From an uncultured Subdoligranulum sp. (GTDB lineage: Bacteria; Bacillota; Clostridia; Oscillospirales; Ruminococcaceae), in assembly GCF_963931595.1 (NCBI RefSeq), contig NZ_OZ007030.1, forward strand, positions 1,356,481 to 1,420,480: DNA of 64,000 nucleotides, given 5' to 3'. The notes below the pieces were generated by a model. It was not told the origin of the DNA and searched no databases. It saw only the letters and a program-made list of their open reading frames with translations. How positions within the stretch are numbered: the stretch's first letter is position 1; the number at the start of each line of letters is the position of its first letter. A program made the position numbers and the translations under genes. Below, piece after piece: positions 41,466-51,190 of this stretch.

Positions 41466-42773
41466 TTACAGTTCCGGCGTGACGGGCACGGCGCCATAGT
41501 TGCGGATGTTCAGCACATGGCAGCTGCCTTCCCCGAAGCAGGCATTGATGGTGGCACGGTAGGCATCCACCAGGTCGTTGGGCACGAATGCCTGGATGGT
41601 TCCGGCGAATCCGCCGCCCTGCAGGCGCCAGGCTCCCCGGCCGTTGAGGACTTTCTGGCTCAGTGCCAGTGCCAGCGGCACGCCCTGCTCCTTGGGATTC
41701 TTGATGCTGTAGGCGTTCTGGTTGAACTCAAAGCTGGAATGGCCGCCCTCGATGATGAGCTGCAGGAACCGGTCCATATCGTCCTTCTGGACAGCCTCGC
41801 ACAGTTCCGATGCACGGCGGCAATCGTTGTAGAAATGGATGGAACGCACCACTGCACGGTCCCCCACCGCCTTGCGCAGCTTGGGAATGGCCGCATAGAA
41901 TTCCTCTTCCGGCACTTCCCGCAGCACCTTCTTGCCGAACTGGGCGGCAACACTCTCCATCTCACGGCGGATGGCGGCATAGTCATCGGTCAGGTCCGCG
42001 TGGCTGCCCTTGGTGTCGCTGATGCACATGACAAAGCCATGCTTGGCAAGGTCAATCTCGGTCTGGCCCACCACCGGATGGGCCGGATCCTTGAAATCGA
42101 TGGTGATGACACCGCCCACGGCACAGGCCGTCTGGTCCATCAGGCCGCAGGGCTTGCCGAAGAAAACATTCTCGGCATACTGGCCGATCTGCGCAATGCG
42201 GACCTGGCTGAACTTCTCCAGGTCATTATTATTGTACTCGCCCCGGAAGATCGCACCGATGCAGACCTCAAAGGCCGCCGAACTGGACAGGCCGGATCCC
42301 CGCAGCACATTGCTGGTGGTATAAGCATCAAACCCGCCAACCTTGCCGCCATCGTTGAGAATGCCCACCGCTACACCGCGGATCAGCGCCGCGGAATGCT
42401 CTGCCTCCCGCGGCTGCGGCGTGCGGATGCTCAAATCCACATCATCGATCTTCTCAAAGCCATGGGATTTCACCCGGACAATATTCTCATTATTGGGGGA
42501 AACCACCGCCACAATGTCCAGGTTCACCGAACCCGCCAGCACCACGCCATTGTTATGGTCGGTATGGTTGCCGCCAATTTCGGTACGGCCGGGGGCCGAG
42601 TACAGACGCACCGTGCGGTCAGCGCCGAACTCTGCGGCAAAACGGTCGATCAGCTGGGTATAGCGCTCCCGCTGGGCTGCAACAATTTTCTCGTCCGCGC
42701 CATACAGCTTGGCGAAGGCACCGTCGTACAGGCCCTGCGCAATCTGCTGCTTCAATTCAATGGTATTTGCCAT
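41466..42773 (-). CDS. galK: Galactokinase
   Basis: 435 residues from the ATG at 42773 (GGAAAGGCG upstream). GHMP-kinase features: the galactokinase signature GRTEIGGNHTDHNNG (GRTEIGGNHTDH binds galactose), the ATP loop LRGSGLSSSAAFE, and the C-terminal GGGFAGTIQAFVP. It phosphorylates galactose to enter the Leloir pathway. No galT or galE is next to it. The promoter (42899-42926) faces away from the AraC-type regulator, which may control it. Confidence 0.93.
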   Translation of the reverse strand: MANTIELKQQIAQGLYDGAFAKLYGADEKIVAAQRERYTQLIDRFAAEFGADRTVRLYSAPGRTEIGGNHTDHNNGVVLAGSVNLDIVAVVSPNNENIVRVKSHGFEKIDDVDLSIRTPQPREAEHSAALIRGVAVGILNDGGKVGGFDAYTTSNVLRGSGLSSSAAFEVCIGAIFRGEYNNNDLEKFSQVRIAQIGQYAENVFFGKPCGLMDQTACAVGGVITIDFKDPAHPVVGQTEIDLAKHGFVMCISDTKGSHADLTDDYAAIRREMESVAAQFGKKVLREVPEEEFYAAIPKLRKAVGDRAVVRSIHFYNDCRRASELCEAVQKDDMDRFLQLIIEGGHSSFEFNQNAYSIKNPKEQGVPLALALSQKVLNGRGAWRLQGGGFAGTIQAFVPNDLVDAYRATINACFGEGSCHVLNIRNYGAVPVTPEL

Positions 42774-42898
42774 AGTTCCACTCGCCTTTCCTGTTACCAA
42801 GACCCTTCCCGCGGGCATATAGTCGACATGCACAAAAAGAGCCACGTTCTTTTGGTCAAACAGCCAAATGCCTCGCTGTTTGCACGATTCTTGTACCC

Positions 42899-42926
42899 AG
42901 TATAACAAATTCTGCCGGGAAGTAAA
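42899..42926 (-). promoter_or_regulatory. galK promoter
   Basis: Minus-strand TTTACT, 16-base spacer, TATACT. It gives a leader of about 120 bases before galK. Confidence 0.6.
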
Positions 42927-42970
42927 CATTTTTTTACTGCTGTTTTATGGACTTTTGATGAATGGTTTGC

Positions 42971-42976
42971 TATAAT
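42971..42976 (+). promoter_or_regulatory. AraC-type gene promoter, extended -10
   Basis: TGCTATAAT in the plus direction, about 55 bases before the regulator ATG. The -35 is weak (TGGACT at 17 bases). Confidence 0.5.
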
Positions 42977-43029
42977 AACAACGATGATCGTGTTGCCGCT
43001 TCCGGGCGGCGGCGAATGAGGTGGAAATC

Positions 43030-43887
43030 ATGACCAATCTGAGCAAGCAGTCCTACAAGCAGAGCTATACCGATAATGTCGAATTGTCCATCTTCAACTG
43101 CGGGCATGAATACTGTGTTCCCGGCCACACCTGGGGCCCCGGCGTGCGCGACCACTACCTGATCCATCTGGTGGTGGCCGGTAAAGGAGTTTATCAGGTG
43201 GGAGGCGCCTCCCACACCCTGCAGGAGGGGGATTTATTTCTGGCAAAGCCCAATCAGCTGATCACCTACGTGGCGGATGAAACCGATCCCTGGGAGTATT
43301 ACTGGGTCGGTTTCAACGGCGCCTGTGCCAACAAGCTGGTACAGCAGATGCCTTTCAGCGACCTGCATCCTGTCCACCACTGCAAGGATCCCCAGGCGGC
43401 CCGGGAAGCGCTGTATAACATCTATCTCTCCCGCGGGCCGGAACCCCAGTGCGAGGCGCTGATGACCGGGTATCTGTATATCTTCATGGCCCATCTGATG
43501 AAGGAAGCCCGGGATGCCATGCCCAACGTGGGTTCTTCCAGCAGCCAGTATGTACTTTCCGCCATCAAGTACATCCAGTTCAACTATTCCCATGATATCT
43601 CGGTGGACGACATCGCCAAGGCGGTGGGCGTCAGCCGGAGCCATCTATACCGCGTCTTCATGGCCAATGTGGGCCAAAGCCCCATCGACTATCTGACCAA
43701 CTACCGCATCAGCGAGGCCAGCAGCCTGCTGAAAAATTCCAATCTCTCCATTGCGGAGATTGCCATCTCGGTGGGATTCTTTGACCAGTTCTATTTTTCC
43801 CGTGTATTCAAAAAGGTCAAGGGTGTGCCCCCCAGCAAATATCTTGCCACCCTGGAAAAAGACCCGGGCAAGCTGCCCGACAAATAA
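43030..43887 (+). CDS. AraC family transcriptional regulator
   Basis: 285 residues from the ATG at 43030 (GAGGTGG upstream). The N-terminal cupin-like sensor has HLVVAGKGVYQVGG and LQEGDLFLAKPNQLITY, typical of sugar-binding AraC regulators. The C-terminus has two helix-turn-helix units: ISVDDIAKAVGVSRSHLYRVF and LSIAEIAISVGFFDQFYFSRVFKK (given by position, about 190-260). Divergence from galK suggests control of galactose use. The inducer is unknown. Confidence 0.9.
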   Translation: MTNLSKQSYKQSYTDNVELSIFNCGHEYCVPGHTWGPGVRDHYLIHLVVAGKGVYQVGGASHTLQEGDLFLAKPNQLITYVADETDPWEYYWVGFNGACANKLVQQMPFSDLHPVHHCKDPQAAREALYNIYLSRGPEPQCEALMTGYLYIFMAHLMKEARDAMPNVGSSSSQYVLSAIKYIQFNYSHDISVDDIAKAVGVSRSHLYRVFMANVGQSPIDYLTNYRISEASSLLKNSNLSIAEIAISVGFFDQFYFSRVFKKVKGVPPSKYLATLEKDPGKLPDK

Positions 43888-43896
43888 GGAGTATTC

Positions 43897-45258
43897 ATGG
43901 CATTTACCAAAAATCAGATTCTGACCCTGGAAATCGAGTCCCTTTCCAGTGACGGCAACGGCGTAGCCCACAGCGACGGACAGGCAGTCTTTATTCCGGG
44001 CACGGCTCCGGGCGATACCGCCAGGGTGCGGATCGTCAAGCCGATGAAAAGCTATGCCTTCGGCCGGTTGGAAGAATTGCTGGTACCCGGTCCCGACCGG
44101 ATCGAGCCGGACTGTCCTGTGGCCGGCCCCTGCGGCGGCTGCGGGCTGCGGCATATTTCCTATGAAGCGGAATGCCGTGCCAAGACCCGTTTTGTGCAGG
44201 ACGCCTTTTCCCGCCTGGGCAAACTGGAACTGCCGGTTCTGCCGGTTCTGGGGGCCCCCCAGGCCGACCGCTACCGCAACAAGGTACAGCTGCCGGTGGG
44301 GACCGATGAAAACGGGCACCTGACCACCGGCTTTTTTGCCGGCCGCAGCCACCGCATCATTGCCTGCCCCGACTGCAAACTCCAACCCGCGTGGATGAAC
44401 CAGCTGGCCGCACGGGCCTGTGCCCTCCTTGAGGAGGCCGGCGCCACCGCTTACGAGGAGGAAAGCCACACCGGCCTGGTGCGGCATCTCTTTCTGCGCC
44501 AGGGCTGGCACAGCGGGCAGCGTCTGGTGTGCTTCGTGCTGAACGGCCGCGCACTGCCCGACGAACGCGCCTTATGCGAAACCCTGCAGCGGGAATTTGA
44601 TCTGACCACTGTGCTGATCAACGAGAATACGGTTCGCACCAATGTGATCCTGGGGTCCCGTACCCGCACGGTTTTGGGCCCCGGCGTGATTGAGGACACC
44701 CTGGCCGGTGTGGCGCTGCGTATGGGTGTGCATGAGTTTTACCAGGTCAATACAGCCGCAGCGGAAATTCTGTATGCGCGGGCCCGCAGCTATGCCGCCC
44801 TTCAGCCGGAAGATTTTCTGCTGGACCTGTACTGCGGCATGGGTACCATCGGGCTTTCCATGCTGCCGGACTGCCGCAGGCTGTTGGGCGTGGAGATCGT
44901 GCCCCAGGCGGTGGAGGGCGCCAAAGCCACGGCGGCCCGTCTGGGTCTGCCCTCCGAGAAAGCGGATTTCCGCTGCCAGGATGCCGGTGCTGCGGCAGCC
45001 CAGCTGGCGGCCGAGGGGCAACATCCGGACGTTATTGTCGTGGATCCGCCCCGTAAAGGTTGTGACCTTGCCACCCTGCAGGCGATTGTACAGATGTCTC
45101 CCCGCACGCTGGTCATGGTGAGCTGCAATGCCGCCACCGCCGCCCGGGATACACGCTGGATGACGGAACATGGGTATCAGGCCACCGAAGTGCAGCCTGT
45201 GGACCTGTTCCCCCGCACCCGCCACGTGGAATGCATCGTCAAGCTGATCCGCGTATAA
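43897..45258 (+). CDS. rlmD: 23S rRNA (uracil-C5)-methyltransferase, RlmD/TrmA family
   Basis: 453 residues. A TRAM domain covers residues 3-62, and a four-cysteine iron-sulfur site has Cys73, Cys79, Cys82 and a later Cys near 160 (ACPDC). The methyltransferase core has LDLYCGMGTIGLSM and the catalytic SCNAAT with VVDPPRKGC before it. It methylates a uracil of 23S rRNA (U1939 or U747 type; which one cannot be read from the sequence). It starts nine bases after the AraC gene, so the two may be co-transcribed. Confidence 0.9.
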   Translation: MAFTKNQILTLEIESLSSDGNGVAHSDGQAVFIPGTAPGDTARVRIVKPMKSYAFGRLEELLVPGPDRIEPDCPVAGPCGGCGLRHISYEAECRAKTRFVQDAFSRLGKLELPVLPVLGAPQADRYRNKVQLPVGTDENGHLTTGFFAGRSHRIIACPDCKLQPAWMNQLAARACALLEEAGATAYEEESHTGLVRHLFLRQGWHSGQRLVCFVLNGRALPDERALCETLQREFDLTTVLINENTVRTNVILGSRTRTVLGPGVIEDTLAGVALRMGVHEFYQVNTAAAEILYARARSYAALQPEDFLLDLYCGMGTIGLSMLPDCRRLLGVEIVPQAVEGAKATAARLGLPSEKADFRCQDAGAAAAQLAAEGQHPDVIVVDPPRKGCDLATLQAIVQMSPRTLVMVSCNAATAARDTRWMTEHGYQATEVQPVDLFPRTRHVECIVKLIRV

Positions 45259-45399
45259 CCGGCCCTTCCAATGTTCCGGCACTCCGCATCGGTATGCATT
45301 GTTCAAATTCTTTTTGGCTCCTGTTCACGATTTGCCAACAATTATATGCCATAATAGGGAGCGAAATTACGGGATTCCCCCGAAAAGGTGGTTTGTTCG

Positions 45400-45792
45400 A
45401 TGAAAGCCTGGCTGCAGCGCTTCATGTCCGGCCGCTACGGTTTTGACCGTTTTAGCGGATTTTTATCCAGCTGCTCGCTGATCCTGATCGTGTTGGGGGC
45501 ACTGTTCAGCCCGGTATTGTACTGGCTGGGTCTGCTCCTGCTGATTTACTGCTACTTCCGCATTCTGAGCCGCAACATCCAGAAGCGGTACCGGGAGAAC
45601 CTGAAGTACCTCTCTCTGGAGAGCAAAGTGACCGGTTGGTTTTCCGTCCGGAAAGCACGGTTTCAGAAGCGCCGGCAGTATCACTATTACCGTTGTCCTC
45701 ACTGCGGGCAGCAGCTGCGCGTTCCCCGCGGGCGCGGCAAAATCTCCATCACCTGCCCCAAATGCGCCACCCAGTTCACCAAAAAGAGTTGA
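45400..45792 (+). CDS. Zinc-ribbon membrane protein
   Basis: 130 residues from the ATG at 45400, preceded by AAGGTGG. Two membrane helices (residues about 18-48, LSSCSLILIVLGALF and YWLGLLLLIYCYF) are followed by a basic stretch and a C-terminal zinc ribbon CPHCGQQLRVP...CPKC. Usually found with the DUF5685 and DnaJ genes in Clostridia. Role unknown. Confidence 0.8.
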   Translation: MKAWLQRFMSGRYGFDRFSGFLSSCSLILIVLGALFSPVLYWLGLLLLIYCYFRILSRNIQKRYRENLKYLSLESKVTGWFSVRKARFQKRRQYHYYRCPHCGQQLRVPRGRGKISITCPKCATQFTKKS

Positions 45793-45798
45793 CGGCCG

Positions 45799-46656
45799 AT
45801 GTTTGGATATGTTACCATCTATCGAAAGGGATTGGCAAAAGAAGACCTTGACCGCTATCAGGCTTACTATTGCGGGCTTTGCCAGGCTCTGGGCCGCCGC
45901 TACGGTCTGCCCGGGCGTCTGACACTCAGCTATGATATTACCTTTGTGGCCATTCTGCTGAGTGCCCTGTATGAGCCCCCCACCCGTTTTGGCACCGGGC
46001 GTTGTGCACCGCATCCCATCAAGCCGCGCCCGCGGGCGGACAATTCCTTTCTGGACTATGCTGCCGATATGACCGTTGCCCTCGCCTACTACAACTTTCT
46101 GGATGACTGGCAGGACGATCACCGGCGCGCCAGCCTTCGTCAGGCGAAGAAGCTGGAAAGCTACCTGCCCGGGATCCAGGCGCGATGGCCACGGCAATAC
46201 GGTGTGATCACCGAACAGCTGGCTGCGCTGAACCTGCTGGAAGAAGCCGGTTCCCACGACCTGGATGCCCTGTGCAACGCCTTCGGCACCCTGCTGGGGG
46301 CTGTTTTTGCCTGCCGGGATGACATCTGGGCTCCCACCCTGGAGGCAATGGGACGCGGACTGGGTGGCTTCATCTACCTGATGGATGCATACGATGATCT
46401 GGAAAAGGATCGGCAGAAGGGTCGATACAACGCCCTTTCCCATCTGGCGGACAGGGTATCTCCTGCCGAATATGAAGAACAGTGCCACGAACTGCTCACC
46501 CAGCAGATGGGCCTGTGTGCCCAGCAGTTTTCCCTGCTTCCGATTTTGCAGGATTCTCCGGAGGGGAAGTTATTGTACAACACCATCTATTCCGGCGTGT
46601 GGAGCAAATACGCGCTGGTGAGAAAGCACAGAGAGGGGCGTCATCCGCATGACTGA
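45799..46656 (+). CDS. DUF5685 family protein
   Basis: 285 residues. The N-terminus MFGYVTIYRKGLAKEDLDRYQAYYCGLC (first 28 positions) with the CGLCQALG pair and a helical rest resembling an all-alpha fold (LDDWQDD, LMDAYDDLEKD) identify the family. Acidic DDxxD-like pairs recall prenyl-synthase-type metal binding but this is unproven. It overlaps the DnaJ gene by eight bases and follows the zinc-ribbon gene by six. Confidence 0.8.
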   Translation: MFGYVTIYRKGLAKEDLDRYQAYYCGLCQALGRRYGLPGRLTLSYDITFVAILLSALYEPPTRFGTGRCAPHPIKPRPRADNSFLDYAADMTVALAYYNFLDDWQDDHRRASLRQAKKLESYLPGIQARWPRQYGVITEQLAALNLLEEAGSHDLDALCNAFGTLLGAVFACRDDIWAPTLEAMGRGLGGFIYLMDAYDDLEKDRQKGRYNALSHLADRVSPAEYEEQCHELLTQQMGLCAQQFSLLPILQDSPEGKLLYNTIYSGVWSKYALVRKHREGRHPHD

Positions 46657-47401
46657 TCCATACAGCGTATTGGGCATCGCCCCCGGTGCCGACGATGAGA
46701 CCATCAAAAAAGCCTACCGCCAGAAATGCAAGCAGTATCATCCCGACCTGCACCCCGATGATCCTTCGGCCGAGGAAAAATTCAAGGAAGTGCAGGCCGC
46801 CTACAGCGAGATCATGCGCCGCAAACAAAGCGGCGGATCCACCGGGTACCAGGGTTACCAGCAGCAGAGTTCCGGCAATCCCTACGGTTACCGCCAGAGC
46901 GGTTACGGCACCGGGTATGAGGAAGATCCCTTCGGCGGTTTTGGGTTCGGGCCTTTCGGATTCGGATTTTACGGTACAACCGGCGGCAGCCGCCAGACCT
47001 ACACCACCGGCCAGGAGAGCCCCGAACTCCGCGCCGCAGCCAACTATATCCGCAACGGATTCTATACCGAGGCGATGAATACTCTGAACGGCATCTCCTC
47101 CAACGAGCGCACTGCCCAATGGCATTACTATTGCGCCCTGGCCAACCAGGGGCTTGGCAACAACATCCGCGCCCGGGAGGAAGCCCGCACGGCGGTGTCA
47201 ATGGAGCCCAACAACTACGCCTACCAGAATCTGCTGGACCAGCTGCAAAGTCCCGGGCAGTCCTACACCAGCTATCAGCAACCCTATGCCCAGCCCAGCG
47301 GCAACCCCGGCCGGTTCTGCCTGTCGTTCTGGATGTATCTGGTGGTGTGCAATATCTGCAGCTGGTGCTGCTGCGGCCGTGGCGGCGTATTCTGCTGCTG
47401 A
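46649..47401 (+). CDS. DnaJ-domain protein with C-terminal membrane segment
   Basis: 250 residues. A J domain is at 1-65, with HPD at 31-33. A Gly/Tyr/Gln-rich linker follows (YGYRQSGYG and repeats), then a tetratricopeptide-like helical region (about 130-200), and a C-terminal hydrophobic, cysteine-rich tail (WMYLVVCNICSWCCC). It is a specialised J-protein probably recruiting DnaK to a membrane site, not the general DnaJ. The tail may bind metal. Confidence 0.85.
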   Translation: MTDPYSVLGIAPGADDETIKKAYRQKCKQYHPDLHPDDPSAEEKFKEVQAAYSEIMRRKQSGGSTGYQGYQQQSSGNPYGYRQSGYGTGYEEDPFGGFGFGPFGFGFYGTTGGSRQTYTTGQESPELRAAANYIRNGFYTEAMNTLNGISSNERTAQWHYYCALANQGLGNNIRAREEARTAVSMEPNNYAYQNLLDQLQSPGQSYTSYQQPYAQPSGNPGRFCLSFWMYLVVCNICSWCCCGRGGVFCC

Positions 47402-47475
47402 TCCGAATTGTCTCTTTTCAGGACGGTGCCGCCATGCGGCCCGCCTTTTCTGTTTGTATCTGTTTCCCGATGAAG

Positions 47476-47521
47476 AAGCCCCGGCGGATTCTTTCCCAGA
47501 ATCTGCCGGGGCTATTTGTTT
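47476..47521. terminator. Terminator between DnaJ and DUF4127 genes
   Basis: AGCCCCGGC-GGATTC / GAATC-GCCGGGGCT stem with T-rich flank on the plus strand (ATTTGTTTT). Shared by the two convergent genes. Confidence 0.85.
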
Positions 47522-47537
47522 TACGCTTATGGAGTTT

Positions 47538-49067
47538 TCAGGCCTCTCTGGCAATGGGTTCCGGACACATGGTGGCATCCAGACCGACCTCGAACATGCG
47601 GCGCCAGGGCATCCAGACATGCTGCAGATTCACCCGGGGCGCAATGGAGGACAGCTCCTTGCGGGCAAACTGCTCCAGCTCCTCCCGGACCTTCTCGCTG
47701 ATGATGCCGTTCTGCTCATGTACGTCAAAATAGTTCATGCCGTACTGGCTCAGCGTGCGGGTAACACGCGCCCGTACCAGTCCGCAGTAGCCGGCATCCT
47801 CGAGATACCGTTCCGCCAGGAAGTTCTGATGCGACTGCGTGATGCCAAAATGATAGGCATCCACCCCTTCCGCGATGGCGGTCCCCAGGGTGTTGGCCGA
47901 GGTATTCCAGCCGGCGTATCCGGCCACCTTGTCCAGCAGGCCGGAATGGTTCAGCATGCGGATCAGCAGCAGCTCACCGCCATTGCCGTAGGCGTTGTCG
48001 GCAATGGTCACAATGCGCCCCTCCCGGACCCGTTCTTCCACAAAGTCCACCAGTTCCGGCAGGCTGCGCTCCACGCAGTACCCACGCGCCCGCGAAGGCT
48101 GCTGTACCGCTTCCTCGATCCGTTCCGCCGGCGCCGTGACGGCCAGGATGATATCGGCATTTTCATACGAATCCGTCACCTGGCAGCCCGCCGACAACAG
48201 CTGGTTGCGGATGGTGGTGTCCAGAGAACACCCTTCATAAATCGGGATCACCGACTTAGCGCCCTCCGCCGCATACTTCACATAGACCTTCGGCTTGCAG
48301 CCCGCCATGTGGTTCAACATGCGGGCCAGCAGGGTGAGACCCACCTCATCGGCGCCGGGATACATGAGTACATCCCGCATGAGCCCCTTGCGGGCAATCT
48401 CATCCCGGACGGCCTGCTGGTCCATGGCTGCGTACCCATAGGGTGCAGAGTCATCCTGGGGAATCACCAGCGCATCCAGAATTCCCTGCTCCACCAGTTC
48501 CAGCGCCCGATGGTTGAGCTGCAGATTGCAGGAGCGGCGATCCACATAATCCTTGAGCTTGTCCTGATCAATTTCCTCCAGCATCACCTTGAGTTCCTGG
48601 TCCCCGCAAAGTCCCAGGCGACTGCGGTGCAGGATTTCTCCCGCCCGATGAATCTGTTCGCCGTACTGCTCATAGTAATCCGGCTCCTCATCGTCGCTGG
48701 AATAGTCCGGGCAGCGCATGATCACCTGAAAGCCGTAAATCAGAAGATTCGGATTTTCTTGCTTGAGCTTCCGGATGATATCCAGACGCGGCTCCAGGTC
48801 TTCCGGGCTTGCATGATGGATCCGGGAAGGCACCAGCCCGCCATAGAGCAGCGTATCCAGGGAAAGAACCAGTCCGTCCGCATCACGGCAGGCTTCCAAC
48901 AGAAACCGGTCCACCTTTTCCAAATCGGCGGGCTGCTTTTTGTTGCCCAGCGCCTCGGGAACCACCAGTTCAATCCCATTGTGCCGGAACAAATGCTGGG
49001 GAAACAGGCGGTTACAGGGCCGCTCGTCCAGTGGCAGCAATACCAGCTTCAGCTTTCTGTTCAACAT
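47538..49067 (-). CDS. DUF4127 family protein
   Basis: 509 residues from the ATG at 49067, preceded by GAGGAG. Conserved features are LLPLDERPCN near the start, LDTLLYGGLVPSR, QDDSAPYGYAAMDQQ, YPGADEVGLTLLARM and GWNTSANTLGTAIA, diagnostic of DUF4127. It is cytoplasmic, without signal or membrane part. The last gene of the hexosamine operon, overlapping the glycosidase-like/GNAT gene by seven bases. Function is not known; the context suggests sugar metabolism. Confidence 0.9.
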   Translation of the reverse strand: MLNRKLKLVLLPLDERPCNRLFPQHLFRHNGIELVVPEALGNKKQPADLEKVDRFLLEACRDADGLVLSLDTLLYGGLVPSRIHHASPEDLEPRLDIIRKLKQENPNLLIYGFQVIMRCPDYSSDDEEPDYYEQYGEQIHRAGEILHRSRLGLCGDQELKVMLEEIDQDKLKDYVDRRSCNLQLNHRALELVEQGILDALVIPQDDSAPYGYAAMDQQAVRDEIARKGLMRDVLMYPGADEVGLTLLARMLNHMAGCKPKVYVKYAAEGAKSVIPIYEGCSLDTTIRNQLLSAGCQVTDSYENADIILAVTAPAERIEEAVQQPSRARGYCVERSLPELVDFVEERVREGRIVTIADNAYGNGGELLLIRMLNHSGLLDKVAGYAGWNTSANTLGTAIAEGVDAYHFGITQSHQNFLAERYLEDAGYCGLVRARVTRTLSQYGMNYFDVHEQNGIISEKVREELEQFARKELSSIAPRVNLQHVWMPWRRMFEVGLDATMCPEPIAREA

Positions 49068-51175
49068 GTTTTTACTCCTCCTCGGTATCTGCGCACCGGC
49101 AAAAATCCGAACTTGCCGTAATACTCTTTCAGGATGGTCCAGTCGATACAGACGATATGAGCCCCCAGTGCGCGCAGCTGCAGCAAAGACTGCCGCAGCA
49201 GGAACTCTCCCAGCCGCCGGCCGCGTACCCCGGCGCTGATGCCGATGGGCCCCAGCCCGGAACGCCCCTGCGGATTCACCGAAATCTTGCAGAATCCACA
49301 CACGGCACCGTTTTTCGGGCGGAGCAGCATGATTTCTCCGGGATTTCCCCCGCTCCCCAGGAAGGACTGCATCTCCTCCAGCCAGCGTCCCGGGAACTCC
49401 GCCTGCAAAAAAGCAAACAGGGCGGCTTCCTGCCCCCGCTGCAGCGGCTCCGCCGTATACGAAGTGAATCCGCTCACGTCAAAGGCATCGATCAGGGGAT
49501 CCTGCGTCACATCCGCCTCCAGATCATAGTGCTCATCGACGCACATCTCATAGCCACGGTGTTTAAAGAATGCATGCTTCTCCGGCAGTGGTTCCGGCAC
49601 CCCCGAAAACAGGTTGCATACATCCTGTCCCAGGAAGATTTTGCGGATGCCCAGTTTATTCATGGCCGTTTCAGCTGCCCTGTACAGGCAGCTGCCCCAT
49701 CCCTGTTTCTGGAAGGCAGGATCGACCACCAGCACGCTGATACATCCGGCGCCACCGTAGGGCGGCGCCCCCGGTTCAAACCGCTTGGACACCACCGCTC
49801 CCAACAGGCTGCCGTCCCATCGTTTCAGGCAGAGGGTGGCCGTCTGCAGTATGGCGTGATCGTGGAAGGCCGCCCGCTCCAGACGTTCCCTTCCCAGATC
49901 ATAGCTCTGCGGCAATGCCTTCTGGAGCAGGATATGCAGGGCAGGCAATTCCGCGCCGGTCAGCGGCTGCAAAGCGGTAGAGCGCTGTGCATATCGCCAC
50001 CAGCCATCCCCTTCCAGATAACTCAGATCGAACAGCATGCAGCGGCCGGTCTGGGCAAAACACATCTGAACTGCCTGTGCAATGCGGGCAGGCGCGTCGC
50101 GGTACTGGTCCAGAAAGAGGCCTGCCGTCACCGGCGTGTCGCCCATGACCACCTGCCGGGCCAACCGGGCGGCGCCCTCCACGCTGTACCAGTAGGCGGG
50201 TTTGTCCTGTGCCTCCCGCTCTGTGATTTCCGGGTAATAGCAGCCGGAGAGCAGATTATCCACCAGCGGTGCGTAGCCCGCCTGCTGATACTGTTCCGGC
50301 CGTGCCAAACCGTATTCCTGCGGCAGATACCGGGGAGAAGCCCAGTTGGCTCCCACCTGGTCATACAGCGGGTACCAGGACCCGGTATAGTCCAGCAGCA
50401 CACGCCCCGGGAAACGATGCACGCAGGACTGCATCCGCTCCATAAACCCGCGGATTGCCCTGGCCCGGCTGATGCGGAAAGCATCGAAAAGCGGTCCCGG
50501 CTCCGCCTTGCCTGCCTGAATCCGGTAGACCGATGCGGGCCACCCTGCCGCCGTTCCGGCCAGCTGTTCCACAGCTTGCCGTGTCAGCGGGCCGAAATCC
50601 GAACAGAGCCCCACATAGCGTGCCCGGTCCAGAACCAGTCCCTGAACGGGATACCGGCTCAGCACCTCTCCGGCAATGTCCAGCAGGTACTGCTGCACCT
50701 CGGGATTCATGGGATCCAGGAACAGCTCCCCGAAGTCGTCGATGGAACTGACCGTCTGCAAGGAACCGGCCTGCAGAACCGGGGACACACAAGGTTTGCC
50801 CGCCGCATCCAGTCCATACACCTGCGCCTGCCAGTCCGGGTGCCGTAATGCCGGCATCTCCGGCCTGGGGTCGTTTCGGTTGCCGCCCACAAACACATCC
50901 ATGGCCGCATACAGGGCAATACCTTCCTGCCGGCAGATCTCCAGACACTGGCGCAGATAATCCACGCCCGGCGCAAAGGTCGGATCGTACTCACTGTAGG
51001 ACGGCGCCAATGTGCTGGGATACAGCACATAACCGCTGGTATCCCGTACACTCAACAGGACCGCATCCACACCGGCTTCGGCGCAATGCTGCATGGCCGT
51101 GCGGAACTTCCGGGCATCGGAAATGGTGGCTTTATTGGCCTGGATTTCAATCCAGACGGAATATCCAGGAAGCAT
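49061..51175 (-). CDS. Glycosidase-like/GNAT/GNAT fusion protein
   Basis: 704 residues without a signal peptide. Residues 1-395 have a TIM-barrel glycosidase-like pattern related to GHL10-type proteins (VDAVLLSVRDTSGYVLYPS, YPVQGLVLDRARYVG with Asp183). Residues about 400-555 form one acetyltransferase domain, with the CoA loop VDPAFQKQGWGSCLY at 484-498. Residues about 570-704 form a second, with AGVRGRRLGEFLL at 648-660. Such a protein could cut and acetylate the same amino sugar in the cytoplasm, but neither activity is shown by known catalytic residues. Confidence 0.75.
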   Translation of the reverse strand: MLPGYSVWIEIQANKATISDARKFRTAMQHCAEAGVDAVLLSVRDTSGYVLYPSTLAPSYSEYDPTFAPGVDYLRQCLEICRQEGIALYAAMDVFVGGNRNDPRPEMPALRHPDWQAQVYGLDAAGKPCVSPVLQAGSLQTVSSIDDFGELFLDPMNPEVQQYLLDIAGEVLSRYPVQGLVLDRARYVGLCSDFGPLTRQAVEQLAGTAAGWPASVYRIQAGKAEPGPLFDAFRISRARAIRGFMERMQSCVHRFPGRVLLDYTGSWYPLYDQVGANWASPRYLPQEYGLARPEQYQQAGYAPLVDNLLSGCYYPEITEREAQDKPAYWYSVEGAARLARQVVMGDTPVTAGLFLDQYRDAPARIAQAVQMCFAQTGRCMLFDLSYLEGDGWWRYAQRSTALQPLTGAELPALHILLQKALPQSYDLGRERLERAAFHDHAILQTATLCLKRWDGSLLGAVVSKRFEPGAPPYGGAGCISVLVVDPAFQKQGWGSCLYRAAETAMNKLGIRKIFLGQDVCNLFSGVPEPLPEKHAFFKHRGYEMCVDEHYDLEADVTQDPLIDAFDVSGFTSYTAEPLQRGQEAALFAFLQAEFPGRWLEEMQSFLGSGGNPGEIMLLRPKNGAVCGFCKISVNPQGRSGLGPIGISAGVRGRRLGEFLLRQSLLQLRALGAHIVCIDWTILKEYYGKFGFLPVRRYRGGVKTC

Positions 51176-51190
51176 CCTTTCCTCCTCCGA

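Noticed and set aside
48809-50848. 679-codon plus-strand frame opposite the glycosidase-like/GNAT gene
   Set aside because: Antisense shadow; low-quality composition and no start signal, while the minus strand has clear acetyltransferase motifs.
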